64,000 bases of DNA from Clavelina lepadiformis (taxonomy: Eukaryota; Chordata; Ascidiacea; Aplousobranchia; Clavelinidae). The position numbers were made by a program, and so were the translations under genes. Shown one piece after another: positions 1-14,000 of this stretch. The stretch spans positions 14,012,860 through 14,076,859 of the forward strand of contig NC_135244.1 of assembly GCF_947623445.1 (NCBI RefSeq). Direction: 5' to 3'. Each line of letters starts with the position of its first letter. Positions within the stretch are counted from its first letter, which is position 1. A model generated the notes under the pieces. It saw nothing but the letters and a program-made list of their open reading frames with translations, had not been told where the DNA came from and made no database searches.

Positions 1-2820
1 ATGGAGCGAGAAGAGTCGTCCAGGAATTCAACACGTACCTAAATCACAACAACAAAACAAGCATTAAATAATGATATACCATGATTCTTATTTAGATTTA
101 TCCTTAAACAGAATGCAACAGTCCAATGAAAGTGACTGAAATGATGATAAAATCATGTTATTTAGCTGTATACAAAAACACACCACAATTCTACGAAGCC
201 TAAAATCGGTAATGTACAACTAAGTTAGCAATATCTCATAAACAGAATCAAATCATTTCTTGGCCATATGACACAGAGTCATCACATAAGTGAATATATT
301 AAGGTCAAGTCAACCAAACAACTCGTTAAAAATTGGGTATTATCAAAAAATTTTACTGAAGATTCCAGACTAATTTGGATTTTAACTGAAGTTCGATCAG
401 AAAACTGAACTGCAGAGTGTGACAGTTTTCTCTGAGATATTGAGTTTGCAGAAGCAAAAATTCTGGTGTGAAAGGAGACAGTTGATGGGCCAAGAATGAC
501 CGGCGTTTATGGTAAGTTTATTTATGGCAAGCTGCAACCTTATATAAGAGAAAACGGAGAAAAATGGTGTCTCTTTTAAAAGACAGCTTTTTTGCTGGTG
601 CACAATAGACCCTTTTCAGGTTACGGCAACTATCTTGTTTTGGGTGGCAAGATTTTTGCGAACGCCTATACTTAACAGTGGAAATTAATTTAGTTTTGGT
701 ACATTTTGAATACTGATGGAATTCATTGCAACTACACCATTTGATTAAAGTCCTATACACAAATAATTAAGTTACCTATGATGTTTAAAAATGTCTCACT
801 TGGTAAGTTTCCGAAGTTGAAAATGATCACTTTGGTATAAAAAATGCCTTGGTGAAAATTCCGTAAATTTTTTCACCGCATAGTGTCTCTGCTGCTTGTG
901 TTGATACTAAGCATTGTATTGTTGTTTCGTTAAAGACCCTATGCAATGAATACTGGTAACTGTAATGATAGTCCTCCTTCCTTGTAGCGTGTACATGCAT
1001 AAATCTATTGACTTGGTTGACCCCACTGTGCAGCATAAAGATTTAACTGGTGCCAAATTATGACCCGCTACAAATTTGAAAGTGAACTAAGTTATGAAGT
1101 TACGCAAAACACATGACTCACAAATGTTTTTCGTTGAAACATTTTGCTCATGATAATATGCAATTAACTGAGACAAAAACTGATGTGATAAGCCAATCCA
1201 TTCCTTTAAGCAGTATGCGATTAACCAACATTTTTACTTAACGTTAGATAGGCTTTGATTTGGGTCTTTTTATTTGTAAGCAATAAAACCATATATGCAT
1301 TTTAAGCGGTTGTGTTCTCCTGCAAGACTCTGCAGTCTGGTTAACCATAGTTGAAAGTGTGGCATTTGCAAGACTGATATTCATCAACATATATGCCAAA
1401 CCTTTTTATTTTCAAGCCGATTTATGAAATAAAAAGCTGGTTCTTTGAACGCTAATTTACAATCAATAAACAGAGTTGATATTTCAGTGCATACTAAATT
1501 TTACATTTTTGGACGTACGATTTGTTTTCAAAAAATGCATGTCAGCAGATAGATTTAAGTTAGGCTTTAATTAGTGTAAAATAATGTGACAAAGTTCTAG
1601 CTGTGAACATACAATTTGTTTTTGGTTAAAAAATGACAACCATAGCGTATTTAGTCTACCTGAGTACATTGTCCTTGTGAACCAGTTCTTCCAACAACTT
1701 TTGTGACCTACATAAACCAAGATGTTTTGTATATTTTGGGCTTTATATAATAAATACAAATTCTGTAAATATCAATAAAGCAAAAATTTTAGATTAGTAG
1801 CCTACAGTGTAAAACATGCTTGGACTATAGTAACATTTAACAACACTGATTCCATGATACTGGGTCCGACTGGAAAATATGTAGCTTTCAACATGAGTAA
1901 ACCAAAGGCAGAACTTCTAGCTTGAGGACATAACTTAAAAATCTTAATTTTTTTTAATGCACGCTAAAAACTTCTTGTTTTACACCAGATTTCTGCTCGA
2001 AAATCGTCATACTTTCCAGTCGGGGGTAGCAGACTAGCAGTAGAGATTCATTATTACGTTTGAGGCGATAAATTTTCTATTCTTATCCACTGAAGACTCA
2101 GTTAAATAAAAATTAAACATCAAGATTATATGTAAATAATACCATCCTTTTCACCTTAGCCAACTTTGAGGAATCCGTACCACGCTCCATGTTGCAGGGT
2201 AGAAAGAAAGAAGCTGGGGAAAAACCACACGATACTTGATGTTTTCACACTTACTCAAACAAATATATTCCGTTGAATTATTTTTCCATACATCCTGTGA
2301 CCATTTTTCCAAAAACTAAAAATTCTTAACACTTTGTAACTTGGAAATTTTTTTAAAACTTTTAATGAAATAGTTAATTACTACGGTGGCCGATAGGTAC
2401 TGTTTACCCATGGCAAGGAGACTAAAATCTAGCACTATGTTATTAGCTATTTAGCATTATATGCTATATTGCATTATCAACATAAGATCTAGTCTAGGGG
2501 GGCCCCGGGGACATGCTTTTTAAGAAAAAAGTTGTCTTTACCAGTTTTAAAATAACGTAAAACACAATAACCTTTGCGCCTTTTTCAAAAGAGGCAGTTG
2601 TTTGGGAAAGTAATCTTCTGGACTTGTTTTAAAATTTTTGTTTCTTACTCTCATAAATTTTGAAAAATGGTCTAGCACTTACTTTTTGCGCGTGTCCAAG
2701 TTAGGGTTTTTCGTTAAACGTTATTAAATTTATACTTTTATTCCTCTTTGCTTTTCCATTGTTGATCTCACCGCGCGTCGCTGGATGGAGGTTGTAGAAA
2801 TAGAGCTCTGGTGAGTGTTT
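1..2820. other. Gene-free stretch
   Basis: No coding region or RNA gene is recognised here. All open frames are short and lack family motifs. The sequence is AT-rich with poly-A/T runs, as expected for intergenic animal DNA. Confidence 0.6.
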
Positions 2821-2827
2821 GGAAAAG

Positions 2828-3196
2828 CACCCCATTCGTCTACTTTCCGCCCATTAAAATGGTCCAGAGTACGGGAATGTTTTCCCATTCCAATGGTTGA
2901 AAGTATGCCTTTCTTACCCTAGAGTAAGATATATGCCTTTGGAATGGGGAGAATTTTACTTCGGTACAAGTATGGTTTGTGAACCCCATTCGTCTATTTT
3001 TCTGCCCATTAAAATGGACCTGCTTTCAGCAATGGGGTTTCCCACAAACCATATTTCTGCCGAAGTAAACATCTCCCCATTCCAAATGCATATATCTTAC
3101 TCTAGGGTAAGAAAGGCATACTTCCTGCCATTGGAATGGGAAAATATTACCGCATTTTCACCCATTTCAATGGGCGGAAAGCAGACGAATCGGGTG
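2828..3196. mobile_element. Foldback element with long inverted arms
   Basis: Two arms of about 165 bp (2828-2990 and 3030-3196) are near-complete reverse complements around a loop of about 40 bases. The ends read CACCCCATTCGTC and GACGAATCGGGTG. The 7-mer GGAAAAG directly flanks both sides (2821-2827 and 3197-3203), which looks like a target-site duplication. The loop repeats part of the arm end, so the hairpin is nested. A 123-codon open frame across it is a by-product of the palindrome. Confidence 0.75.
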
Positions 3197-3303
3197 GGAA
3201 AAGTCACCCATGACGGGACATTGCCCAAGTTAGGACAGGGTGATAATTTTCCTTCAGCCATTAGATAGCACAAAAACGACTTTCGCTGTCCATTACATTA
3301 AGG

Positions 3304-3801
3304 CATACGTGTCAAACTCCCGGCCCGCGGGCCACATCCGGCCCGCTTTACATTAATACTTTGCCCGCAATACTATTTTATACATAGAATTATTTCTGGC
3401 CCGAGAGATCATTGTATAGTAAAACTTATTTTTTTCAAGCAAGAAACAAGATTATAACAAATCGTAAAATACAGCAGCACAGCAGTTGCCCCACAATACG
3501 ACAGAATAAATCGATTTATTCTAACGCTTGTAATCTGGGCTGCTTTTTTCTTTATAGTTTGTTAATTCTTTAATGCTTTTGCAAAGAGAAAAAAGAAACA
3601 TACCGATGTAAGAGAAGAATAATCAAAAATAGCCCAGTCAAAAATCGTCAAAAACATCAAAAATTTGGTGTTGTTTCGCTGCCTGTTCCAACTCATGTTT
3701 CTTGTCACGAAATGTTCAATCAAGTTTTAACCTTGACCGGCCCGCGGCGTTAAATAAGTTTTGAGTTTTGGCCCCTGGTGCGATTGAGTTTGACACCCCT
3801 G
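3304..3801. mobile_element. Non-autonomous hAT-type element, 498 bp
   Basis: The ends form an imperfect inverted repeat: CATACGTGTCAAACTC on the left and the complement of CAGGGGTGTCAAACTC on the right. The perfect 8-bp duplication CATTAAGG flanks it (3296-3303 and 3802-3809). The GTGTCAAACTC end with a following GGCCCGCGGGCC tract is a recurrent hAT MITE end in animal genomes. No transposase frame is left inside. Confidence 0.85.
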
Positions 3802-3987
3802 CATTAAGGCCTTCTTTTGACATGCTAACTAAATACTAGCTTACTTTGTATTTTGAGCGATTTTAATCAGAAAAAGATCGCAAATTTAAATTCTTCAGGT
3901 TTTAGTTTGAAATTGCATTTGATTTTTGTTATTATAGCTCACTAACAATAAAAATGCACGGGTTAATATAATAGCCTATGTGATAAC

Positions 3988-4654
3988 TAGGGCAACCAGT
4001 TTTTTGACCTAAAAAGTTTAAATTTTGACCTTAAAATTTGCAAATTTTGACCTCATTTTGACCAAAAAAGTTTAAATTTTGACCTTATTTTGACCTAAAA
4101 AGTTTAAATTTTGACCTTATTTTGACCTAAAACGTTTAAATTTTGACCTTATTTTGAAAAACGCTATACTGATAGTCTCTACACTGTCTACAGCAACTTT
4201 CTAATCTAAAGCTGCATTTAAAAATGACAAAATGCTTTTCTAGTGTTGACTTTTTTCGTTTCTGCGTATTAAGATTGACAACTTGCAGTTTCAAATGCAA
4301 TGCCGTCACATCGTGACGTCACCAAACGCGCTGAAAAGCCTTCCCTCTCTTTGTGGCTTTGGTTCTAAGTAAAATTTGCGGCACTGGAATTGTTTGCGGT
4401 ACAAGAAAAGAGAAAAACGGAAGAATAATATTACAAAATGGTTACAAAATTACAAGTTTAATAGATTTTGACCTAAAAAAAAGACCTAAAGAAACAATTT
4501 GACCGTACTTTGACCTAACGTAACATTTTGACTTTATTTGACCTAATAACTTCTATACCACACGTCGTACAAAGCTGAAATTTGTTTTGTACTTGTTTGA
4601 TAACATTCTGGGCAGGTTTAAAAAAATTGACCATATTGACTTTTGGTTGCCCTA
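3988..4654. mobile_element. Non-autonomous hAT-type element A, copy 1 (667 bp)
   Basis: The ends are TAGGGCAACC and GGTTGCCCTA, flanked by the perfect 8-bp duplication GTGATAAC (3980-3987 and 4655-4662). Near the left end sits a small tandem array of a TTTGACCT...GTTTAAAT unit (about 4006-4150). Inside is a CRE-like palindrome TGACGTCA (near 4313). No coding capacity is evident. A closely similar copy in opposite orientation lies at 7355-8012. Confidence 0.9.
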
Positions 4655-4662
4655 GTGATAAC

Positions 4663-7346
4663 TATAAATTGGCAGACATAGCGGTTTGTCATACAGAAAC
4701 GGTTCATCAAAAGTTCAATAGTTTCTCTAAGAATCTAAGATCGTCAGATCGAATACTGCATTGTCCCCACTTGGGGAGCTAGCGATAACTTATACCTCGA
4801 TGGTGTTGTGACTGATATTTTTATTTTTACAACTTTTGACTTAGTTTGGATCTAACGTTTGTATTTGTAACAGGTTAAATACATATTTATCAAAATTTAT
4901 TATGGTGCGAACAAAAAAATGGAAATCGTGTAAGATCCCATATAGAACAAAAATAACATTTTATCTGTTATAGGAAATATGTTACAGCAAATTTGTTTAT
5001 CCGCAAATTTTCAACCGTTTATAATATTTTATAAATTCTCTGGTAGAATCGAAACAAAACAATTAAAATATAAATATGTAGGCTATAACGCAAACAAAAA
5101 GCTCATTGGCAGCGTCATCTAACGAAAATTTTTCAAAAGTTAGTTGTTAAATTACGTAGGCCATTCTTGAAATAGAAACAAAACATTTCTTAAATCCGAA
5201 AGAAATACTACACATTTTCATTTTTGCAGCTTCTATCTCGTTAAGCAGTTTTTTGATGACAAATGAATAGTCTAACGAGTAAATATGATATCTAACCTTT
5301 GGTTGTGTGGTTGGTTTGCATTAGTTCGTTATCTTGTAGTTTCAAACGTATATGCTAAGTGAGCAGTAAACAAATCGTTGTTAAGTTTTGGGTGGTTTTA
5401 TAGAAACAACTGCCATCAATATTAATAATTAATTAATCAATCGCACCAGAAATTCAGTCAAACTTTCCTCTAAATTAATGACTCCAAGCAGATCCTAACC
5501 ATTACATGCAAACACGAAGGTACGTTCAAAATTGGGCCGAAAACGCTTTTTGCCCTAAGCAGGTATCACTTAGTTTACACAAGTAAGCTGTAATGGTAAG
5601 CCATTACAGCTCAAATTGTGCAAGATTTTACAAACTAGGGATTGCATTGTTTAAGCAAAATCAAGAAAAAGTAGGTTACCAATTCAATATGCTGTAGGCC
5701 TATTTGCAAACCATTTGGTCAAGTTATGATTAGAAAATAATTGTTGTTACAGCATAATCTTCAACTTATAGCCAGGTAGTCATAATCTTTATATCTTTGA
5801 AAAAGGCAGTTAAGACAACTTTGAAAGATAGGTGCAGGGTAGATACTGTTTTGTTTTGCGTTGTTCTGAGTCATTCTATGGTCGGTTTGTTGTTTTTGGC
5901 TCTGGTGACTTAATGTGTTGTAAGTCTCTATACGACTGAGCAGACCAAACGCATAAGTAGGGCTTTTGTCCGTTAAATGCGGTGACAATGATGCATGGGT
6001 TATAAAGATCGTAGACAATGACGTGATATATTTTTATTTGGTCTGACGTAATTTGCCCTAAAGGATCTTTTCGTCTGCTCATGAGTAAAATGTCATGTTA
6101 ATACTCGCTTGTAGTAAGTGTTTTTGAGGTGCTCTGAGAAACATTATGCACAATTCTCCGTACCTTTTTAATGACAAATGCAATGCATACAGACATGATG
6201 TAATGTTAAGCAATTCCATTGATATCTGATTTATTATACAAGTGGTAATTTTAAATCATATATGCTATGTGCCAAAAATCTTTTTGAGGATTTCACTTGG
6301 GCGCAGGGTGCCACAGCTTCCTGCTGAAATAAATCAAGTATGTCTATATCCTTAAAATAATAAATAAAACATTCTCAGTTTAAAGTACTTTGGTTGCGAA
6401 GCGCAATCATACCTATCGTAGCATCTGATGAAAACATATATGAGCAGTAAACTGATTACTGCTAGTAAAATTCTCCCATTAAATTTATCATCAAAACCTA
6501 TTCATAAATTTGCAGCGCTGCTTGATTTTGTATATATAGTTGTTACTCACTTATAGAGTTGGCTTTATCCAAACTTAGACGCATTGTGTACACTTTGTCA
6601 TATAGGTTTATTTTTGGCATATGTGACATAAATAAATTTTGACGTCGTTGAACAAATTGTAAATACCAGGCGAAAAAATCTTAGTGCAACGAGTTTGATA
6701 ACAAGGCTTCAAAAATTATTTAGACAAGTTTGTGACTTGTGTAATCGAGATTTAAAGCCTGTAAGGACATCTTCAATGAAAACTCTTGTGTTGAAAACTT
6801 TAATGAAAACTTCTTTGCACAGGGAACAGCCTTACTTTTCAATAGATTTGTCATAAAATCTGCTGAGGCGGCAGACTTCGATGACCGCAAGGTCTTTCGC
6901 CACCCCAAGCCAAGCAACTATTAAATTTTGTTAAGTTGTGTTATTTATTTATTGTTTGAATTCCGAAAATAGATTTTCTCTCTCTCGTTGTTTTAAGTTT
7001 AAGGTAAATAAAACATATGCTGTTATTGCCAAAATTGCAATCGTGACGAGAAATTCATAACATGATGTTAGCAACCATCTAATAAAAAAATTCTGTAAAA
7101 GAAGAGGTGTTTTTAGGCCACTCGGGCTAGATCTTTGGGTGTTTTGGTTTTAGTTGTCGGAGTTGGTTATATTTGCTGGGACAAAAAGTGGAGTGGCCGA
7201 CGAGCGAGGGAAAACGGAATTTTTTTTAAAGCCAATCACATGCAAGCTAACCATTAAAGCCGGCTATATAATAGAAACGACTAATCGTTAAAAAAGTAAT
7301 TATACTTTCAGCAAATCACGTCTGCCTTTGCTTATACAGTCTGTTA
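4663..7346. other. Gene-free stretch between two inverted hAT copies
   Basis: Nothing recognisable as a gene or RNA. Short open frames have no family resemblance. The segment is bounded by two inverted copies of the same element. Confidence 0.55.
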
Positions 7347-7354
7347 GTTATTAG

Positions 7355-8012
7355 TAGGGCAACCAAAAGTCAATATGGTCAATTTTTTTTTACCTGCCCA
7401 GAATGCTATGAAACAAGCACAAAACAAGTTTCAGCTTTGTACGACGTGTGGTATAGAAGTTATTAGGTCAGATAAAGTCAAAATGTTACGTTAGGTCAAA
7501 ATACGATCAAATTGTTTCGTTAGGTCTTTTTTTTAGGTCAAAATCTATTAAACTTGTAATTTTGTAACCATTTTGTAATATTATTCTTCCGTTTTTCTCT
7601 TTTCTTGTACCGCAAACAATTCCAGTCCCGCAAATTTTACTTAGAACCAAAGCCACAAAGAGAGGGAAGGCTTTTCAGCGCGTTTGGTGACGTCACGATG
7701 TGACGGCATTGCATTTGAAACTGCAAGTTGTCAATCTTAATACGCAGAAACGAAAAAAAAGTCAACACTAGAAAAGCATTTTGTCATTTTTAAATGCAGC
7801 TTTAGATTAGAAAGTTGTTGTAGACAGTGTAGAGACTATCAGTATAGCGTTTTTCAAAATGAGGTCAAAATTTAAACGTTTTAGGTCAAAATAAGGTCAA
7901 TATTTAAACTTTTTAGGTCAAAATGAGGTCAAAATTTGCAAATTTTAAGGTCAAAATTTAAAATTTTTAGGTCAAAATTTAAAATTTTTAGGTCAAAAAA
8001 CTGGTTGCCCTA
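7355..8012. mobile_element. Non-autonomous hAT-type element A, copy 2 (658 bp, inverted)
   Basis: This is the same element as 3988-4654 in opposite orientation. Its ends are TAGGGCAACC and GGTTGCCCTA, and the perfect 8-bp duplication GTTATTAG flanks it (7347-7354 and 8013-8020). The internal CRE-like site, the poly-purine tract and the terminal TTTGACCT array are all present. High similarity to copy 1 by eye suggests recent activity. Confidence 0.9.
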
Positions 8013-8020
8013 GTTATTAG

Positions 8021-11000
8021 TTATTACTCTTCTCTTTTTTCACCAATGGCCGAGGATGTGGCTTTGTAAACAAAGATCGCTGTTAGAGGTCACTTCTGTC
8101 TCCAACCCAAATGAGTATAATTGATTGATGATTAATGCACCAGAACTTCATGATAGTGACGCGTCATGAATATGTATGCTACAAAGTCTGTCTTGCAATG
8201 TTGTTGCAACGCGAACATTAATTATGTCAATCGTCAGTACACCGAGGCAAATTGATTATCTCAGAAATTAATTTAAATGTAAAACTGGAAATTCCGATGA
8301 TGAACGATGATTCCGATATTAACCCTTTCTTGACTGCACCGTTTGCAGTATCAGATGACCATCAGAAAAACACCAGCATTTTTTTTAATTTAATAAATTG
8401 CTCAGCCGACTTACATATTTTTCACCTTTATACTTAAGCGTAAATGCTTTCACAGATAGTTATTATTAGGCCTATTGTTTTGTTAGATTTGCATTTGGAT
8501 ATGTCACCACCACAGTAAAATTACAAGTACAGGCTTGCCTATATATCAAGAGTTGTTGACTGTAATTTTTCCTATAGCAAATTGGTCAACCTGAGCGCTT
8601 TTGTTGTTATCAACCTTTGTCTTGTTTGTTACTCATCGTCCGTTCAGTGGTCGTGGTGGTTGCTAAATTAGGATTAACCTGGATTTCATTGCTCTTACTC
8701 ATTTTGCTGACTTGTGGCGTATTTGTTTATCATCGGCCTATTAATCTGCTTATAGCATTGCTTGCGAAGCTTTTGCTTTTCCTGTAATATGAGGATGCAC
8801 GTTATGGTATGGGGTATGGTATGCAATCATAACTTTTATCCTCGGACTGGGAAAGTGTTTTTGCATGCCTTTCCGACTATGGTTCCTCATTGCTCGAGCC
8901 CTGATCAACAAGGCGACCTTTGTGCAAGCTCCGGTTGTTACACATTTTTGTTTTGGTTTTTTGGTATTTTTATGTATAGCATATAGCATTTTACATACAG
9001 CACGAATTTAGAACTGTTCACCAGGTCCACTGAACAGAAGCAAGCGTCGCTAATGCTTTGCACAAGGCCAAGAGTATTACAGCGGTAGCGCCACTGGATA
9101 CCGGACACGGCCTCCATTATTGCGAGTCCCTTATAACCACTGTGCGACCGACAGGACCGACCGAATGTGTCAATTCATATAGATAGAAGATTATCTGTCG
9201 CGCTTTTGAAACGAATAGCTTAATAAAAATTTTTTGGTTGTAAGCCTAGTTATTTGTCATATTTTTTGCGGCTTTATACATTTAGGGCAGATTTTTTTGT
9301 ACCCAAATTTTACCTGACGCTTTTTATACAGAATACAGAGTATAAGTTGTGTTGCAGATGCTAAATATACCCTATATGTTTTAGTGCGGTAAACAGTACC
9401 ATTACATGCGTCTCACAAGCAAGAGCGGATTATAAACAGAGCGATATGAGAATGTGGGAAGTTTGTTCTAAATTTAGGTGCATCGTTTTGTGTTAATGAA
9501 AAAATGGTCTTTTATAGATACATTCACAGATTTCGGAAGTTTACAATTAATTTTAGTAAACTTTATTTCCTACTTTTTCAAAGAACTTGTTTTAAATTGA
9601 TTCGCTTTATCTTGTGCAAAATTACTTTATGTACTTGTCTGGTCGCGTGGTCTATACCAATAACTTAATATGCAACGTCATTTGATAAATGGTATTAAAC
9701 CGTAATAGGTACTTTTGTAAGACTTAATGGCCGCATGGTATCAACTCTATTTACCCAAGCTATTTTCATGCACGTTTTATGCCTTCTAGCCTTTTATCAG
9801 TTTTTCCCGTACATTAGCTCATGTTATTAGGACCTATGTATAGGATTATTTTTTCATCCCCACCGCTCCAATGACAAAAATTTAAATGACTGAACGGACG
9901 TATATAGGATTCTTTAAAAAACTACACAACTTCTCATATAGAATCCGACTACACAAACTGATTTCGGTTTATAGCATATCAGTTTCCCAAGAGTAATTTC
10001 ACGGTCATTGTTACTTTACAGTAAAATGTTATATCCGTCACTATATGTTTTAACGTGTAAGGTGAGTTAGACAACGCGAATCATGCGTACCGATAATGTG
10101 CTTATGTGGTCTGTGACTTACAAACGGACGTTTCATTTAAAAGAACAGCGCTGAAGCGTGTTAAATGCAGCGTTTTTTCTTTTTTCGAATAATCCGCTGT
10201 TTCCAACACTTATGTATACATTTATGCTTTTATATGTTATTATTTTATTATTAAGCTGCTAGCTGTATGTCTGTTACTAAGCACGCCGCAAATATTTAGG
10301 AGTTATAAGATCAACAAATTGTAAATACAAATCTTGCAAAGAACAACCTGGGAATGCTTCCAACACTATTGTAAGAAATAGTAAGATAATAATAAAGAAA
10401 TGAGACAACCATTGATCCTGACTAGATTTAATTGTTTTTGCCATTGTGAAGTTACTGAAAATTAAACCCCTCTCCCTCACGCGACTACACTTAGGTATTC
10501 ATATATAGCTCTATGATTCCATTAACATCACATGCTTCGTCTCTTCTAAAAACGTTTTCGCACAACGCAATGCTCCTAAAGTTGCAAAAGCGACGCACTC
10601 TTCTGTTTAATTTAAGTTCTATTACAAAATATGTTTACCTATATTAGCTAGATGTCTATAGATAACAGCTCGAGCAAGAAAAACATAAAAGTGATACGAC
10701 AAATTAACCTTAATAATAGTATTGCAAACACGAAGGTCGTGTTGTATTGTAGAGCTGTTGTTTTGCAATTTTGATCTATGTCGCTCGCAATGTAAACATT
10801 TATCACCACCCGCACAAAAACGTTACTCAAGAATCCAGTACTAAATGTCATCAGCTATACCATATCGACGTGCATGATATTCCCAGATAACGTTTACTTT
10901 GCCGAAAAGGGTTACGGACTATATATAGTATACAACCAAAAAGTTTTGCAGGCGAACAAGACATGTTTTATCAGTGGAAATTTCTTTTCGCAAACACTGC

Positions 11001-14000
11001 AGCTGATGATACAATCAAAAGACCCGCAATAAAATATTCATCGCTGCATAAACATAGCCTTCGTTCATCACGTTCTTGGTAGGCTTTACAATTGCTTATC
11101 AGCGTTTCCTTAGAGATGCATAAGCTCCAAGAATAATTGACGTCACATTTCGTCACATCCGGGCATTAATCACAGCGGTCAGTTGCGTATTTTTGTATCA
11201 GAAACAGGAAGATGAGTTTTCGGTGACTTTATTACGCTCGTCAGTTGTGGCTGGTCATGTAACGGTCACAGCCGCAGGTTAGAAAGAACCACCAACATTT
11301 GCAAACAACGTTTGGCCGCTACGTTACTGCGTCATTTGCACAATTTGCCAGCTTGTAAACGTGCTCTGGATTTCCTATCCACTATTGTTGTACTTTTTTG
11401 CTTTGCTGCTTTTAAGTAATCGTGCAAAGATGTTACTGTTATTTTGAAGTAGGTTGTTTTTAGCGCAGTCTGGTTTTTAAAATATACCGCATTTCCGGCC
11501 GCAGATAATTTTGAAGTAAAGGCCACTGAGGTATTGTAAAATAGTAACAAATCTTTTCGAATCAGAATATTAACGCAATGGATTGCTCATGATTGGACAA
11601 TGTCCTGTAAACATCACATGCTCTGATAACATAAAATTGCACACAATTGGGCGCATTCCCATAAGTTCAATAACGACTAAGTTACTGATAGTATTTGTAG
11701 TTGATCGTTAAAGTTTTAGTGATTTTCGCTGCATATGAAAATGTATACAAGATTTCAGTTTGAAATAGACCACAGCATACATAAATGTTAATCACCTCGA
11801 AGACGTAGCAATTGTCAGCACAAGCTCAAAGCGTTACGTTTGACGTTGAAGATGATCAATTGATCATACAATCAAGTGCTTATATTAGACTATAATGCAA
11901 GTTACGTAATTCCATTGATGTGACAGATCGCATGCAGAATGTAGTGGGATTTTTCGACGGATTTCTGACGCGTTACAAATTACAATAAGAATGCCTACTG
12001 TGTAGATCGCAATAATTTTACTTTTTGGGTTGCGACACGCTGAGCATATTTAAGAGTTGAGCATAGATAAGAAGCTTTTGTCAGAAAACGCCATGTGAAA
12101 GTCGACAAACGAACGTGAAAGTCGACGAACCAATTGTAGTTTAGTCGAATATTTCACATTAGAGTACTACCAGTTTTGGGTATATAGCATGTGATACACG
12201 CGACCGAGTGCGCTGTGACGAATTAAACTCAATAACGTGTGTATTATTGTAATTAATGGAGGTCAGTCAAAGCAACAAACCTTAACGTCGGCCATATGTG
12301 ACGTCACTTGTGCAAGATTGCGTCATTCTGTGCACAATTCGTCGGTCACGTAGAGAGAAAGAGGTTTTCCATCATGGCGGGTTCCAAACATTTCTGAGAA
12401 ATATGGGTGCAGGCGGTAATTCTATTGGCTTAAAGAGGCACAATAGGTTTATTTGCCATAGCGATATATTGCAGCAGTTAGCCTATTTCCTTGGTTACAA
12501 TTATGTAGAAATAAGCAATTTCGCAGGAGCTAACTAAAAGTGATAAACTTAATTACGCCACATTAAAGATCAGATCGACCTACGGTACAAATTGTTTGTT
12601 CTTCATCAACAACATTTATCTGCATTAACTCTTACTCACCTAGAGAGCTTGCCCAGTTTATTTTGAAAACTTAATTTTCCAATGTCCTAAGTAATTGGTC
12701 TCTAGCCGCCCTATATCTTGATGGAAAACTTTATTCGGGAATTAAGTAAAGAATGCATAAATTTAGGAGACTTCAAACTATAAAACAGTCAGTATGTTTG
12801 CGCTGAAACTTAATCAAATGTTGCATTTGGTTACGAATTTTCATGTAGGCTATTTTTTAATTTATATGTATTGCTTGTGGAGATAAACTACCTTTCAACA
12901 AAAAAAAATTTTTTTTGCCTATTTATACTTTGTTGTTTATATTTATATTTATATGCGACGTTTAGGAAAATTTTTTTTTACCACTGACAAAATCTGCCCA
13001 ATATGTTGAACGTGATTTATAACGTGACTATAACGTCACAACTAAACCTCAAAGACACCAGAAAAAGAAACCGACATAGTTGTTTAACCGACAAAAACTT
13101 TGGTTTGCGCTCGGTACACGCTTTAGGCTAATGTACGGGCGATGTATTTTAGTGGTAACGCCTAAAATACTGAAATAATTGCTTGTCGACATTTATGGTC
13201 ACCGACTTTGAGCTAGAAAATCATAATCATTTGCTGGAATGTAAGCTTCTTGGCCACAGCACTTATTTTACTGGCCATAAAAAAGAAGCTCTGAGGTTTC
13301 CAGAGGCACATCATTTAGATTTTAGACCCAATTTTTCTAGTGTGTTCTTCCAGTTTGGTAACTGAAGACGACGTGGCTGACTTGTTGACACACATGACTG
13401 AGATAGAGGGCAACACCAATTTTAGGAAACATAAATATATGACTCATGAGAACGGCATACCGAACTTAAATGTTGTTTACGCGTTCGGTGATAACTGGGT
13501 TACGAGCTTGTATTGGATTGTGGATTTGTGGCGTTATATTCTGTGAGTGTATCATGATTATTGGGACCAGGAGTCAATAAACACGTTTTCACTGTCTTAT
13601 AGCGACCACTAATACTAAAACCTAGGCAACAACAATAGGTTACGTTTGTCGTGGTGCTCTAAGAGGTTTACTAAGCTGACATTTGACAATTAAACAATTA
13701 TTCCTCTTACGCTTACTGTTTACGCTAATAAATATATACCTGTAATGTAATGTATTCAGTAATATTGTAAAGTCGTTAAGTACATTTATCGCTACGTTTT
13801 TAAATTGCTTATCAAGCAAAAGCCGCTGACCTTGCATCTGTATGCCAGGTGATCGTTTTTTTTGTAATTCTTGATCTCGTTTTTCTATATTATTATTTTT
13901 ACGGTCACCGCTTTATGCTACTGTTCTACACCTCCAGTATAATCTGCATTAATAACATTACATTATAATGCTAGCGATTTCTTCAGTTCTTTTCAATAGG

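Noticed and set aside
2897..3268. 123-codon open frame on the plus strand
   Set aside because: It runs across the inverted arms and loop of the foldback element, and its peptide mirrors the palindrome. No family features.
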